From: Planctomycetaceae bacterium
Lineage (GTDB): Bacteria > Planctomycetota > Planctomycetia > Pirellulales > UBA1268
Length of the DNA: 64,000 nt
Assembly: GCA_021300535.1 (NCBI GenBank)
Contig: JAJTED010000027.1
Coordinates: 2,720-66,719, forward strand
Direction: 5' to 3'
The notes below the pieces were generated by a model. The model was given only the letters and a program-made list of their open reading frames with translations, was not told the origin of the DNA and did not search any database. The position numbers and the translations under genes are program-made. Position 1 is the first letter of the stretch. The number at the start of each line of letters is the position of its first letter. Below are positions 44,001 through 52,204 of this stretch, piece after piece.

Positions 44001-45802
44001 GGAGCGACCTGATCGCCGGCGGTGATCTGATTCACGAGGAAGTCCGCGTCGTCGGCCCAGCCCTTGAAGGACGCGTCGTACCGCCGTCCCCGGATCGACG
44101 TTCCCGATCCGTCGCCCTGGGTCGACTGCCAGACGACCACGAAGTTGCCGGCGGCGTCCATCGCCACGGCCGGACTCGACTGGCCGCCCACGGTCAGCGT
44201 GTTGACCAGCAGCGTGTCGTCATCGATGCCGTTTTCGTCGATGTCGATCGGCACGCCGTTGGCCTGGAAGAGCTTCGCGTAGATGCCGAAGTCGCTGCCG
44301 TCGCCCGTGTCTTCCCAGCTCTGCCAGACGACGACGAAGTTTCCGGCGGCGTCGGTGGCGACCGCCGCCGGCTGGTCCTCCAGGCCGACGAAGGTGGCCA
44401 GGCTGAGTTCGCCGCCGCCGGCCGTGCCGCTCGCGTCGTCATAGATCTGCGCACGAATGGATGGCTGCCGGCCCCCTTCCTCCGCTTCGGGCACGAGCGG
44501 TCCGACCCACACGACCACCGTCCGGCCGCCGCCATCCATCGCGATCCGCGGCGCCACCTGCGGCCCCGACTGGATGCCCGTGTTGACGAGCGATTCGGCG
44601 CCGAACGTGTCGGCGGCAGCCGCGTACCGCCGGCCGTAGATGCCCCAGCTGAAGCCGTCCTGCTCCTGGCTCTGCCAGGCCGCGAAAATGTCGCCATCAG
44701 CGTCGATGCCCACCGTCGGCGCCCGCTGCGGCTTCGCGGTCGTGGTGTTCAACGCGAAGTCGCCAGTGCCGGCCCCGGCGGTCGCCAGCGGCGTGGCTTG
44801 CGCCGGATCGCGACTGAACGTGAACCGCCGGCCATAGACATCGGAACCGCTGCCCTCGGATCCCTCCACCTGCCAGGCCACGACGATCCCGCCCGCGGTG
44901 TTCATCGCGACGGCCGGAGCGACGATGTCGTTGTAGGTGGCGGCATTGCCCCGGACATCGCCCGTGTCGGCGAGCGTGTCGGCATTGAAGGCCTTGAAGA
45001 ACACGCCCCCCGCGACCTCGCCCTCTTCACCGGCGGCGGTCGGATCCGGCCCGCGCCAGGCGAGCACGAAGTCGCCGGTGGCCGCATCGATCGCGGCCTC
45101 CGGGCTCGTCTGATCGCCGGTCGTGTACGTGCTCACCACAACTTCGTCGCCCGCCGCGAGACCCGCGGCGGTGCCCCGCTTGTAGAACACGTCCGTGCCG
45201 TCGGCGGCGTCGCCCTGCCAGGCGAGCACGAAGTCACCGTCGGCCGCCATCGCCACCGCCGGAGCGGTCTGGTCGCCGAGCGTCGCGAGTGTGTTCACTC
45301 GGGCCTGTGCCGAGAGCGTCACCACGCCCGCGCCGTCCACCGTGCCCATGCGGTAGTACACGTCATAGCCGCCGGCGACGGTGTCTTCCGACTGCCACGC
45401 GACCACGAACCGGCCATTGCCGTCGCTCGCCACGGTCGCCGCGATCTGGTTGCCGTCACCCGAAGGCACGAGCACAGGGTCGTTCACCGCGAAGGGTCCG
45501 CTGCCGAGCGCCGTGCCGTCACGATCGTAGACCCGCGCGACGATGTCGAACCCGTCGGCGCCGTAGGTCTGCCAGACGGCCACGAATCGGCCGCCCGTGC
45601 CGGGTGTCGTGTCGAGGATCGCCGCCGATGCGGTGTTTTCCGGGGGCGACAGCGCCTCATCCACGAGGAACTGGCCGCCAACGGGCACTGCCGAGAGCAC
45701 GGTCCGCGATTCGAGCCGCTCCAGCGTCGACTGCAGGCGTTGCCGGCGACTGCGGCTGCGGCGGCGGTCAATGCGGGCACGTGACAGGCGGGAAGCGGAC
45801 AT
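41048..45802 (-). CDS. Giant exported repeat protein with LEPR-XLL-like N-terminus
   Basis: The 1584-residue protein begins with an Arg-rich leader and LERLESRTVLSA, the LEPR-XLL-like export motif of planctomycete surface proteins. Residues about 45-900 are a series of 60-70-residue blades carrying the phrase FVVAWQS/FVVVWQS (for example AVAMDAAGNFVVVWQST), suggestive of a beta-propeller. The last ~680 residues are four concanavalin/LamG-like modules of about 170 residues, each with a YxG(F/V)xxRYxGxGDRxxxWGG core and a LxLxVDG strand. It is probably displayed on the cell surface. A GGAGAG site precedes the ATG. The function is unknown; adhesion or carbohydrate binding is only an inference. 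Confidence 0.78.
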   Translation of the reverse strand: MSASRLSRARIDRRRSRSRRQRLQSTLERLESRTVLSAVPVGGQFLVDEALSPPENTASAAILDTTPGTGGRFVAVWQTYGADGFDIVARVYDRDGTALGSGPFAVNDPVLVPSGDGNQIAATVASDGNGRFVVAWQSEDTVAGGYDVYYRMGTVDGAGVVTLSAQARVNTLATLGDQTAPAVAMAADGDFVLAWQGDAADGTDVFYKRGTAAGLAAGDEVVVSTYTTGDQTSPEAAIDAATGDFVLAWRGPDPTAAGEEGEVAGGVFFKAFNADTLADTGDVRGNAATYNDIVAPAVAMNTAGGIVVAWQVEGSEGSGSDVYGRRFTFSRDPAQATPLATAGAGTGDFALNTTTAKPQRAPTVGIDADGDIFAAWQSQEQDGFSWGIYGRRYAAAADTFGAESLVNTGIQSGPQVAPRIAMDGGGRTVVVWVGPLVPEAEEGGRQPSIRAQIYDDASGTAGGGELSLATFVGLEDQPAAVATDAAGNFVVVWQSWEDTGDGSDFGIYAKLFQANGVPIDIDENGIDDDTLLVNTLTVGGQSSPAVAMDAAGNFVVVWQSTQGDGSGTSIRGRRYDASFKGWADDADFLVNQITAGDQVAPAVAMGAAGNFMVVWVGSDEDPDTADVEGTGIRARRFAADGTPQPGGEFLVNAERRTSQSGPAIAMNAAGAAAIAWVSDHNVLTDAEDTEKSIFVAWYAADGDRLGADDLLAHTYTKDAQESPAVGIDAAGDFTLVWQSINQELNVDGEGSSWGVYARQFVVDEAAGTISSPQTQEFRVNQTVAESQRFPAVGVDAAGRFAIAWQTIGQDASSWGIYARQYGADGLPVGSETRVNTAQAGPQILPAVAQRVTGDFNIFWSGQGLDRTEGTSGQRYRFIADDFNRGNQASLGPAWTAHVGSYDIEGDMAAVRTPLGVATFDGVSLADVAVEARVTLGGPAYSYGGVVARYGGAGDRNMYWGGIKRLDGKFSAEIWKNVGGTWSLVGTRSISAGTGVVRLEVIGDALQLFFDDELVVFANDRSISGPGGAGIRGSAETTADDFRFVALQNAAGTYTFRDFFNLSNGSQPSRFWVDRAGDFTIDGHEAVGAGAVNNFTLNAPAGADGTVRATVVADVAGSFAGVSGRYTGFGDRDLYWAGLANRGDVLFAEIWRIQNGGYFLLASTRLPAAVPTAAHDVRFDLAGTALRLTVDGTLVTTAQDAALPGPGSFGIRTGAGGVVREVVVEAPQSVSLPYSTSFPAQEDGTLGPGWTTRIGGFSTATSAAVALAPLNLATLNTAPVADLSATAALLVDGDAEYAGFAMRYAGPGDTTMVWGGLANRGGTLFAEFWRNQGAGWSLVAGTTLVGMPAGVAHVVRMDAEGTALRLFVDGALRTFANDGGVAAAGLFALRSSGGVTFDDLAVTPLSATPAGLPFATGFDATTDGLLSSQWTEPVGWFSTSSSAAVGQTELNLALLNGVAVLDADMQALIGVPVVGSYAGFASRAAGGGDRNLLWGGIVNRGGGISAELWANQGGIWQLLGAAAAPGDVAVPHAVRMVANGSALQLAVDGVTLLTRTTGLVTAGGVGIRGSAGASIDDLAIAASGA

Positions 45803-46127
45803 GACGATGCTCTCCGGTGATGCAGGGATTCGGATTCACATCCGTGCACCAAAAAAGCCGCCCAGAATCCACGCCCCTGCGGGCCGGGTTCTGCAGCGGC
45901 TTACGGTTCGCCGGGCTCGCGCTGTTGCGGTCAGCCCTGCGTCTCGTCCACCACGCGATCCGTCGGCTGATTGATCGCAGCCCGCGATCGCGGCGGCAAA
46001 TCAAACGCCCGTGCCCGCTGCATGCCGGGCCCGACGACGCGAGGACAGTTTCGGCGGCGTGCGGCCGCCGCGGCCACGGCGAGAATCTGCAAGACCGCGC
46101 AGCGGCGACTTGTGCAGCCCCCGCTGC

Positions 46128-46208
46128 CGGGAAGCCCGAATCTTCAGATGAGGGAATCCGCGTCGCTCCACCGGAGGCCATCCGCATTCCCTCGGCTCAC
46201 GCCTTTTG
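46128..46208 (-). repeat. Dispersed repeat B, copy B2
   Basis: This is the inverted counterpart of 26456-26545. Shared blocks are GGAAGCCCGAATC, ATGAGGGAAT.CGCGTCGCT and GGCCATCCGCATTCCCTCGG, with a few substitutions. It lies about 40 bases before composite hairpin repeat A4. Confidence 0.65.
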
Positions 46209-46247
46209 CTGTTGCGCGGAGGAGTTCAACAGAGCGGCGCCGCTGCA

Positions 46248-46500
46248 GGGATCCGGCGGCGAATCGTGTTTTGACCACCCGTACACAGGCGATCGGTCCC
46301 GTCGCCGGCCCAAGAAGCCCCGGGTGGCAACCCGGGGACTCCGGGTGTGAAAACCATCCCGCCGTCCATGCCGCATCACTCAACGTGATTTCCCAGTTCA
46401 AACCCACATCGCATGGCACCCGGGATGAGATGCAACCCGGAGTCCCCCGGCTCCCGCCGGGGGCTTTTTGTGCCGGTCGCGCATGTCAAGCCGAGCGCAT
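46248..46500 (+). repeat. Composite hairpin repeat, copy A4 (full, extended)
   Basis: The left flank GGGATCCGGC.GCGAATCGTG is shared with A1; then hairpin 1 (about 46319-46337), the spacer with CAGTTCAAACCCACATCGCA, and hairpin 2 CCCCCGGCTCCCGCCGGGGG (about 46445-46464) are shared with A2. It therefore joins features of both partial forms. Placed between the giant protein gene and serS. Confidence 0.78.
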
Positions 46501-46654
46501 GACTGGAGAACGCGCAACACCAAAACTCACGCCTCGGGCTTCAAGGAACGGGACCACCGAACCGGACAGACCGGAAACGCACCATCAGTCCCAAGAGGCA
46601 GACTGGCTCAACGACGGGGCGAGATGTGCGAGACACACCCACGTCGAATCCGGG

Positions 46655-47773
46655 CTACCGCCGCGGCGGCGCGATCGTCCGCTTGCCCATCCAGGCGACC
46701 AGCGGCTCCGGCACGGTCACGGTGCCGTCGGCCTGCTGGTGGTTTTCCAGGATCGCGATCAGCGCCCGGCTGATCGCGACCGCCGTGCCGTTGAGCGTGT
46801 GGACGAACTGCGTTCCCTTCTCGCCCGGCTTGCGGTAGCGGAGCCCGAGCCGCCGCGACTGGTAATCGGTGCAGTTCGAGGTGCTCGTCACCTCGCCCCA
46901 CTCACCGGCCGGGCCGCGGCCCGGCATCCAGGCCTCGAGGTCGAACTTCCGGTAGGCGGGGCCGCCCAGGTCGCCCGACGCCGTGTCGATGACGCGGTAG
47001 GGGATGCCCAGGCCGTCGAACAGGCGGCACTCCAGATCGAGCAGCAGGTCGTGCATCGCCGCGCTTTGCTCCGGCGCCGTGAAGGCGAACATCTCCACCT
47101 TCGTGAACTGGTGCACGCGGTACAGCCCGCGGGTGGCCCGGCCGTGGGCGCCGGCCTCGGTGCGGAAGCAGTGGCTGATGCCGCACAGCTTCAGCGGCAG
47201 CTCCTCGGCCTCGAAGATCCGCTCGTGGAAGGCGCCGCCGAGCGTGATCTCGGCCGTGGCCACGAGCGACAGGTCGGAGCCGGTGATCGAGTAGATCTGC
47301 GTCTCGGGCCCGCGCGGCATGAAGCCGGTGCCCTCGAGGATCGTGTCGCGGGCCAGGTCGGGCGTGGTCATGACCGTGAACCCTTCCCGCTGCAACAGAT
47401 CGACGGCATACCGCTGCAGGGCCAGCTCGAGGAGCACGGCGTCGTTCTTGAGGAAGTAGAAGCCGTGGCCGGCGACGGTGGCGCCGGCCTCGAAGTCGAA
47501 CAGGTCGAGGGCGGCGCCGAGGTCCACGTGGTCACGGGCCTTGAACGGAAAACTCGGCACCGGCGTCGCCCCGCGGCGGATCTCGACGGCGGCATCCTCG
47601 CCGCCGACCGGGGCCGCGGGATGCGTGAGGTTGGGGATCGCCCGGAGGATGGCGTCGCTCTCGGCGACGATCTCCAGGGCGGCGAACTTCGCGACGTCGG
47701 CCGCCGAGCCGCGGGCGCGGCAGTTGGCGGCGACGAGATCGACGTTGTCGGCGACGAAGCGGCGGTCGAGCAC
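46655..47773 (-). CDS. serS: Seryl-tRNA synthetase lacking most of the N-terminal arm
   Basis: From the GTG at 47773 (GGAG about nine bases upstream; the protein then starts LDRRFVADNVDLVAANCRAR, as SerRS should) the product is 372 residues, against about 420-430 usually. The class-II catalytic core is complete: motif 2 CFRTEAGAHGRATRGLYRVH, serine/active-site phrase EVTSTSNCTDYQSRRLG, and motif 3 FVHTLNGTAVAISRALIAIL. But IPNLTHPAAPVGG, normally near residue 105, comes at residue 46. About 55-60 residues, the antiparallel coiled-coil arm that grips the long variable arm of tRNA-Ser, are missing without a frame change. It charges tRNA-Ser with serine in the cytoplasm. No second serS is in the window. 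Confidence 0.88.
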   Translation of the reverse strand: MLDRRFVADNVDLVAANCRARGSAADVAKFAALEIVAESDAILRAIPNLTHPAAPVGGEDAAVEIRRGATPVPSFPFKARDHVDLGAALDLFDFEAGATVAGHGFYFLKNDAVLLELALQRYAVDLLQREGFTVMTTPDLARDTILEGTGFMPRGPETQIYSITGSDLSLVATAEITLGGAFHERIFEAEELPLKLCGISHCFRTEAGAHGRATRGLYRVHQFTKVEMFAFTAPEQSAAMHDLLLDLECRLFDGLGIPYRVIDTASGDLGGPAYRKFDLEAWMPGRGPAGEWGEVTSTSNCTDYQSRRLGLRYRKPGEKGTQFVHTLNGTAVAISRALIAILENHQQADGTVTVPEPLVAWMGKRTIAPPRR

Positions 47774-47890
47774 GGCGGACTCCACGAAGGCGGTGGACGA
47801 CGAGCGGGCCACTGGCGGCCGCCCGGGGCACCATATAATGCGGCGTTCCCGGGCGGTGCCGGCCCCGGGGTTTCGGAGTGTGCCAGACCG

Positions 47891-48259
47891 ATGCCTGACT
47901 CCGCCAGTGCCGTTCTCGAAGCTGCCGCCGCGGAGGCCGTCGTTCCCGTCCGCCTCCCGCGGCCCGCGACCGGGGAAAAACCGCGCCACCAGCCCCGCTA
48001 TCACGTCGTCCTCTGGAACGACGACGATCACACCTACGACTACGTGATCGCGATGCTGCGGCGGCTCTTCGGCCATACCGCGGAGACGGCCTTCAAGATG
48101 GCCGCGGAGGTCGACACGCGGGGCCGCGTGATCGTGCTCACGACGACGAAGGAGCACGCGGAGTTGAAGCGCGACCAGATCCACGCCTTCGGCGCCGACC
48201 GGCTCATCGCCCGCTCCACGGGCTCGATGTGGGCCTCGATCGAGCCCGAGCCGTCGTGA
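47891..48259 (+). CDS. clpS: ATP-dependent Clp protease adaptor ClpS
   Basis: The 122-residue protein has the ClpS core: YHVVLWNDDDHTYDYVIAML (N43, D44, D45 of the N-degron pocket) and the helix-strand that follows. The conserved His of the pocket (as in E. coli VHxxG) is replaced by Asp75 in EVDTRGRVIVL, a variant I recall from planctomycete relatives. The C-terminus continues TTTKEHAELKRDQIHAFGAD. ClpS presents N-end-rule substrates to ClpAP/ClpCP. An Ala-rich N-terminal tail of about 25 residues could enter the Clp ring. It is divergent from serS, 117 bases between the starts. Confidence 0.88.
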   Translation: MPDSASAVLEAAAAEAVVPVRLPRPATGEKPRHQPRYHVVLWNDDDHTYDYVIAMLRRLFGHTAETAFKMAAEVDTRGRVIVLTTTKEHAELKRDQIHAFGADRLIARSTGSMWASIEPEPS

Positions 48260-48268
48260 CGGTCGGCG

Positions 48269-51200
48269 TCAGGACGGATAGCCGGGGGCCGCCGCCGACG
48301 TGAAGGCCGTGCCGTTCGAGACGGCCTTCCACCACGTGTTGCCGGCAGTGCTGCTCGGTGACCGGCCGAGGATGCCGGCCTTCTTGGGCGATCCGGCCTG
48401 CTGGGTGAAGATGCCGGCGAAGGCCTGGGCCCAGGCCGACGTGGTCGGCCACGCACCCTGGTAGTTCACGCTCTGGTAGCCGGAGCCCTGCTTCTGCACC
48501 ACGTACCAGGCGCCAGTGGAGTTCTGCCGGCCCGCGATGCCCACGGCCCCGGTGGCGTCGCCCGCGAAGTTGCCGACCACGACGTTCTTCCACGTGCCCG
48601 CCGCCCAGGTGGCCATCAGCGTGGGCTGCTGGCTCGGGGTGCCGGTGTTCGAGACCGTGTACCAGGCGTTGCTCGCGTTGCGGGCGGCGATGCCCTCCTT
48701 GCCGTCGGCGGCGCCGCTGAAGTTGCCCACCGAGAAGTCCGACCAGGTCGTCTGGTCGGACCAGTTGGTCGTGATCGCGGTGTTGGTGAACGTGCCGGGG
48801 CCGGTGTAGTCGAGCTGCCACCAGGTGGTGCCGGCCAGGCCGGCGATCGAGTCGCGGGGGCTGGCCCCGCCGTCGAAGTCGCCGGCCACGACCGCCTTCC
48901 AGTCCACTCCCGGATTCCACTCGCCGATCTTCACGTTCTTGGCCGCGTAGTCGGCGGGCGTCGCCGTCTCGGCGGCGTCGGCCAGCATCCACCACTCGCC
49001 GAGGTCGTGGCTGCGAGCGGCGATGTCCGTCTTGCCGTTGCCGTCGAAGTCGCCGGCGACAAAGTCGAGCCACGCTCCCTCGATCAGCCACGAGCCGACG
49101 AAGTCGGTGCTCCAGGCGGTGCCGTCATATGACAGCTTCCACCAGCTACCGATGCCCGTGCCCGAGGCCCGGGCCACGATCACGTCGCGGTCGCCCCGCC
49201 GGATCACGGTGACATCCTCCCAGTCGATGCCCGCCGTCGCCCAGGGCGTGCCCACGTTCTGGGTCGTCGGGTCGCCCGCGGCGGGCGTCAGGGCCACCCG
49301 CCATTGGCCGGTGCCCGTGAGCTCGGCCACGTCGTCGAGGCCGTTGCCGTCGAAGTCGCCCGAGACGAAGGCGATCGAGCTGCCCGCCGTGGTGCCCCAG
49401 GGATCGAGCGTGATTTGGAGGACGGCCGTCTGATTGGAGGGCCCCGTCAGGCTGGGCCGCGCCTCGATGTCGGAACTGAAGTCCATGAAGTCGCTGTAGG
49501 GGTCGCCGTAGGCCCGGCCGTCGATGTTGACGGTCTTGCCGTCGATCAGGCTCGTCGTGAAGTCGCCCTTGTTCTGGAAGAACGCCGAATAGGCGTCGTA
49601 GACGGAGCCCGTCTCGTACAAATGGAAGAACTGCAGGTTGTCTGGGGCATACGCCGGCAGGGCGTTGACCGCCGTGGCGGCGATCTGCACCGTCTGCCCC
49701 ACGGTGGTGACCGAGTCGATCTTGAGCGGGAAGCTCAGCTGCCGGAACGAACTGACGTACATGCCGGGCTTGATCAACGGAGCGAGCGCCCGGTCCGCGG
49801 CGCTCGTCAGCGTCCACGTGCCCTTCGTGGCATCCGTCTGGTCGGGGGTGAACGTGGGCAGGTCGGCCGCATCGACGGCGTTCGCGGTGGCGACGAGCGT
49901 GGTGCCGTAGCCGCGGATCAGGGCGGCGGCCACGTCCCGCTCGAGATCGGCGAGCACCGTCTGGTTCTGCGACGGGAAAATCTCGGCCTGCCCCTTCTGG
50001 TCGGCGAAGACCCCGCTGGCGCCGAAGATCATCTCGCTCGGCGACATGTAGTTGACCAACGCCTGCAGCGAGTTGCCCAGCGTGAAGTAGGCGGGAGGCG
50101 GCGGCACGTCGTGGCCGAACGGATCCTGCTTGCCCACGGGGGAGTTGGTCGTGAAGTAGGGGTAGAAGATGTTGTAGGTGCCAGTGTCCGTTGGAGTCGT
50201 GGCCGCGTCCTTGAACTGGAGAACGGCATAGGTTGAGGTTTCGCCGTTGATGTCGGTCGCGGTGATCTGCGTCACCTTCCCCTCGTAGAGCACGACGCTG
50301 GTGGTGCCGTTGTCTTCCTGCCAGAACGTGTTCGTCTTGTAGAACGCAAAAAAGTCGTCGATTGCATTGCCGCTGTTGACGTTGGCCGTCGACTGCCAGG
50401 TGGGGCCGAACCAGGACGCCATGCCGGTGAATCCGCCCGGAGGCACGGGGACGAAGTTGAGGCCCGTGCCACCCACCGTCGGCGTGACGGTCTTGGTCGG
50501 GAACGGATTGCTGCTGCCGCCCGTGTTCACGACCGTCAGGATCGTCCTGTCGGCCGAGATCGACTGCACGTAGGTGCCGGCGGGAATGAACGGGCCGCTC
50601 ACGAACGAGCCCTGCTTGACCTGGCCGCCGAGGGTGGCGGGGACGGTGATCGTCGCCAGCCAGCCGCCGGCGGAGCTGCTGGCAGGAAGGATCGAGGCCG
50701 ACGTGCTCGCGGCCTGCTGCACCGCCGCCGCCTGATACTGTCCGTTGATGACGTGCTGGGGCGCGAGGATTTGGTGAAGCGGGTCACCGGCGACCACCGT
50801 GACGCAGTCCTGATAGGCGGCGAAGAGGCCGACCATCTCCTCCTTGAACTTCTCGATGATCTGCTGCCGCGTGATGCCGGAGTTGACACCCGAGCCAAGC
50901 GTGTGGGCGGGATCGCCGGGGATCACCTGGATGGTGATCGGCATCCCGAACTGGTCGACCTGGGAGGTGTCGACGTTGAGTTTCGACGCCAGGAACGTGG
51001 GCTCGACGTAGTCGTAGTAGAAGGCATTGCCGCCGGCGGCCGGCTGCGCCGTCATCGTCGCACTGGTCGTGAAATAGAGCCGCGCGGAGGAGAGGTATTC
51101 GGTGGTCGTGATCGTGGTGCGGCCGTTCACCTTGTTCGTGATCGCCGCGAGGGCCGTGGGGGTGGCGCTCGTTCCAGCCGCCGTGATCGTGCCGCTGGTG

Positions 51201-52048
51201 TTGATCGTGTAGTACTGCCCGTTGGCTTCGAGCAGCAGGTAAAGCTCCGCCCCGTCGGGGAGCGGACCGGTTTTGTCGACGATCTGGATCTCGGCCTTGG
51301 TGAAGACGGGGTCGGCGACGAACGTGTAGGTGTTCGCGCCGGCGGTCAGCGGGATCGAGATGGGATGCGTGGCCGAGTTCACGACGACGGTTGCGGCGCC
51401 GTGGTTCGTGACGGCTGGCGTGGTGACCTGGATCTGCATCGGTGACACCCAGGTCACGTCCGTGCCGAACGTGGTGGTGGATCCCTGCACGAATCCGACC
51501 GTCACCCCTGCGGTCTTGAACGTGTCGGAGGTTCCGAATCCGAAGGCGGCCGAGGGCGCGGTGATCGTGATCGTCTGACCGCCACTCTGGTAGCCCTGGA
51601 TCGCCGACAGCCTCTGGATTTCGGCCGACTGCACCGTGAACTGATTGCTTCCGCTCGTCGGCCGCGCGGGCTGCTGGGTGTCGGTGAGCGTGAGCGGAAT
51701 GCTCAGGGGCGTGTTGCTCCAGCCTGTCAGCGAGGCCAGGGCGGGCGACGTGACCGTGATCTGCGTGGGGGAGAGGCGGCTCGCTTGTAGTTGGGGCCCG
51801 CTACCGAACGTCACGAGCTGCTCGCCCGTGCTGCTGAAGGGCGTGCTGTCCGCCGCGAGCGTGATCGTCAGCCCGCCGCCACCGGCGACCGACCAGGCCG
51901 CCGGCGTGATCGAGGCGATCTTGAAGTCGCTGGCCAGGGCCAGCCTGGCCTCGAGCGATTCGATCGCCAGGCGGCGGCGGGTCCGGTGAGCCAGGTCGGC
52001 GGCCCGCCGGCGGTGGACGGCGGCGCGGAAAGAGTTGGCGAGCAGCAT
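48269..52048 (-). CDS. Giant exported protein with IPT-like and FG-GAP repeats
   Basis: The 1259-residue protein begins with an Arg-rich leader and LAIESLEARLALAS, the LEPR-XLL-like motif. Next come IPT/TIG-like beta domains (about 45-250; SVAGGGGLTITLAADSTPFS, TGWSNTPLSIPLTLTDTQQP). A long middle part of unknown family follows (about 270-870). At the C-terminus are several FG-GAP/VCBS-like repeats with VSGDFDGNGLDDVAELTGTG and VAGDFDGNGKTDIAARSHDL, likely Ca-binding propeller blades. It is presumably surface-exposed or secreted. It ends nine bases from the clpS stop. Function unknown. Confidence 0.78.
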   Translation of the reverse strand: MLLANSFRAAVHRRRAADLAHRTRRRLAIESLEARLALASDFKIASITPAAWSVAGGGGLTITLAADSTPFSSTGEQLVTFGSGPQLQASRLSPTQITVTSPALASLTGWSNTPLSIPLTLTDTQQPARPTSGSNQFTVQSAEIQRLSAIQGYQSGGQTITITAPSAAFGFGTSDTFKTAGVTVGFVQGSTTTFGTDVTWVSPMQIQVTTPAVTNHGAATVVVNSATHPISIPLTAGANTYTFVADPVFTKAEIQIVDKTGPLPDGAELYLLLEANGQYYTINTSGTITAAGTSATPTALAAITNKVNGRTTITTTEYLSSARLYFTTSATMTAQPAAGGNAFYYDYVEPTFLASKLNVDTSQVDQFGMPITIQVIPGDPAHTLGSGVNSGITRQQIIEKFKEEMVGLFAAYQDCVTVVAGDPLHQILAPQHVINGQYQAAAVQQAASTSASILPASSSAGGWLATITVPATLGGQVKQGSFVSGPFIPAGTYVQSISADRTILTVVNTGGSSNPFPTKTVTPTVGGTGLNFVPVPPGGFTGMASWFGPTWQSTANVNSGNAIDDFFAFYKTNTFWQEDNGTTSVVLYEGKVTQITATDINGETSTYAVLQFKDAATTPTDTGTYNIFYPYFTTNSPVGKQDPFGHDVPPPPAYFTLGNSLQALVNYMSPSEMIFGASGVFADQKGQAEIFPSQNQTVLADLERDVAAALIRGYGTTLVATANAVDAADLPTFTPDQTDATKGTWTLTSAADRALAPLIKPGMYVSSFRQLSFPLKIDSVTTVGQTVQIAATAVNALPAYAPDNLQFFHLYETGSVYDAYSAFFQNKGDFTTSLIDGKTVNIDGRAYGDPYSDFMDFSSDIEARPSLTGPSNQTAVLQITLDPWGTTAGSSIAFVSGDFDGNGLDDVAELTGTGQWRVALTPAAGDPTTQNVGTPWATAGIDWEDVTVIRRGDRDVIVARASGTGIGSWWKLSYDGTAWSTDFVGSWLIEGAWLDFVAGDFDGNGKTDIAARSHDLGEWWMLADAAETATPADYAAKNVKIGEWNPGVDWKAVVAGDFDGGASPRDSIAGLAGTTWWQLDYTGPGTFTNTAITTNWSDQTTWSDFSVGNFSGAADGKEGIAARNASNAWYTVSNTGTPSQQPTLMATWAAGTWKNVVVGNFAGDATGAVGIAGRQNSTGAWYVVQKQGSGYQSVNYQGAWPTTSAWAQAFAGIFTQQAGSPKKAGILGRSPSSTAGNTWWKAVSNGTAFTSAAAPGYPS

Positions 52049-52204
52049 CGGCCGAGCCCTCGGGAGGAGTGGGGTCCGGAATCAAACCCCTTCGATAGAC
52101 CCTACCCCAGCCCGGCAAGGTGGTCAAAAAACCGGCGGGAAACCTGCTTGCTTCGCTGAGAACTGCCCTCGCCGCGAGCGTGGTGCCTCGCTACCGTCCC
52201 CGCC

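Larger units (their letters stand above)
45803..46654. other. Repeat-filled non-coding region
   Basis: No credible gene is seen in these 852 bases. They hold repeat B2 (46128-46208), composite hairpin copy A4 (46248-46500) and, at about 46046-46110, a stretch (GGCCGCCGCGGCCACGGCGA and onward) that resembles, inverted, about 58030-58090. Open frames in this area are shadows of repeats and lack ribosome sites. Confidence 0.6.

Noticed and set aside
41747-45784. A 1345-codon plus-strand open frame
   Set aside because: It mirrors the giant minus-strand protein, which has export motif, modules and ribosome site; the plus frame has none.
45817-46350. A 177-codon plus-strand gene between the giant protein and serS
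   Set aside because: Most of it is built from dispersed repeats B2 and A4, with no ribosome site.
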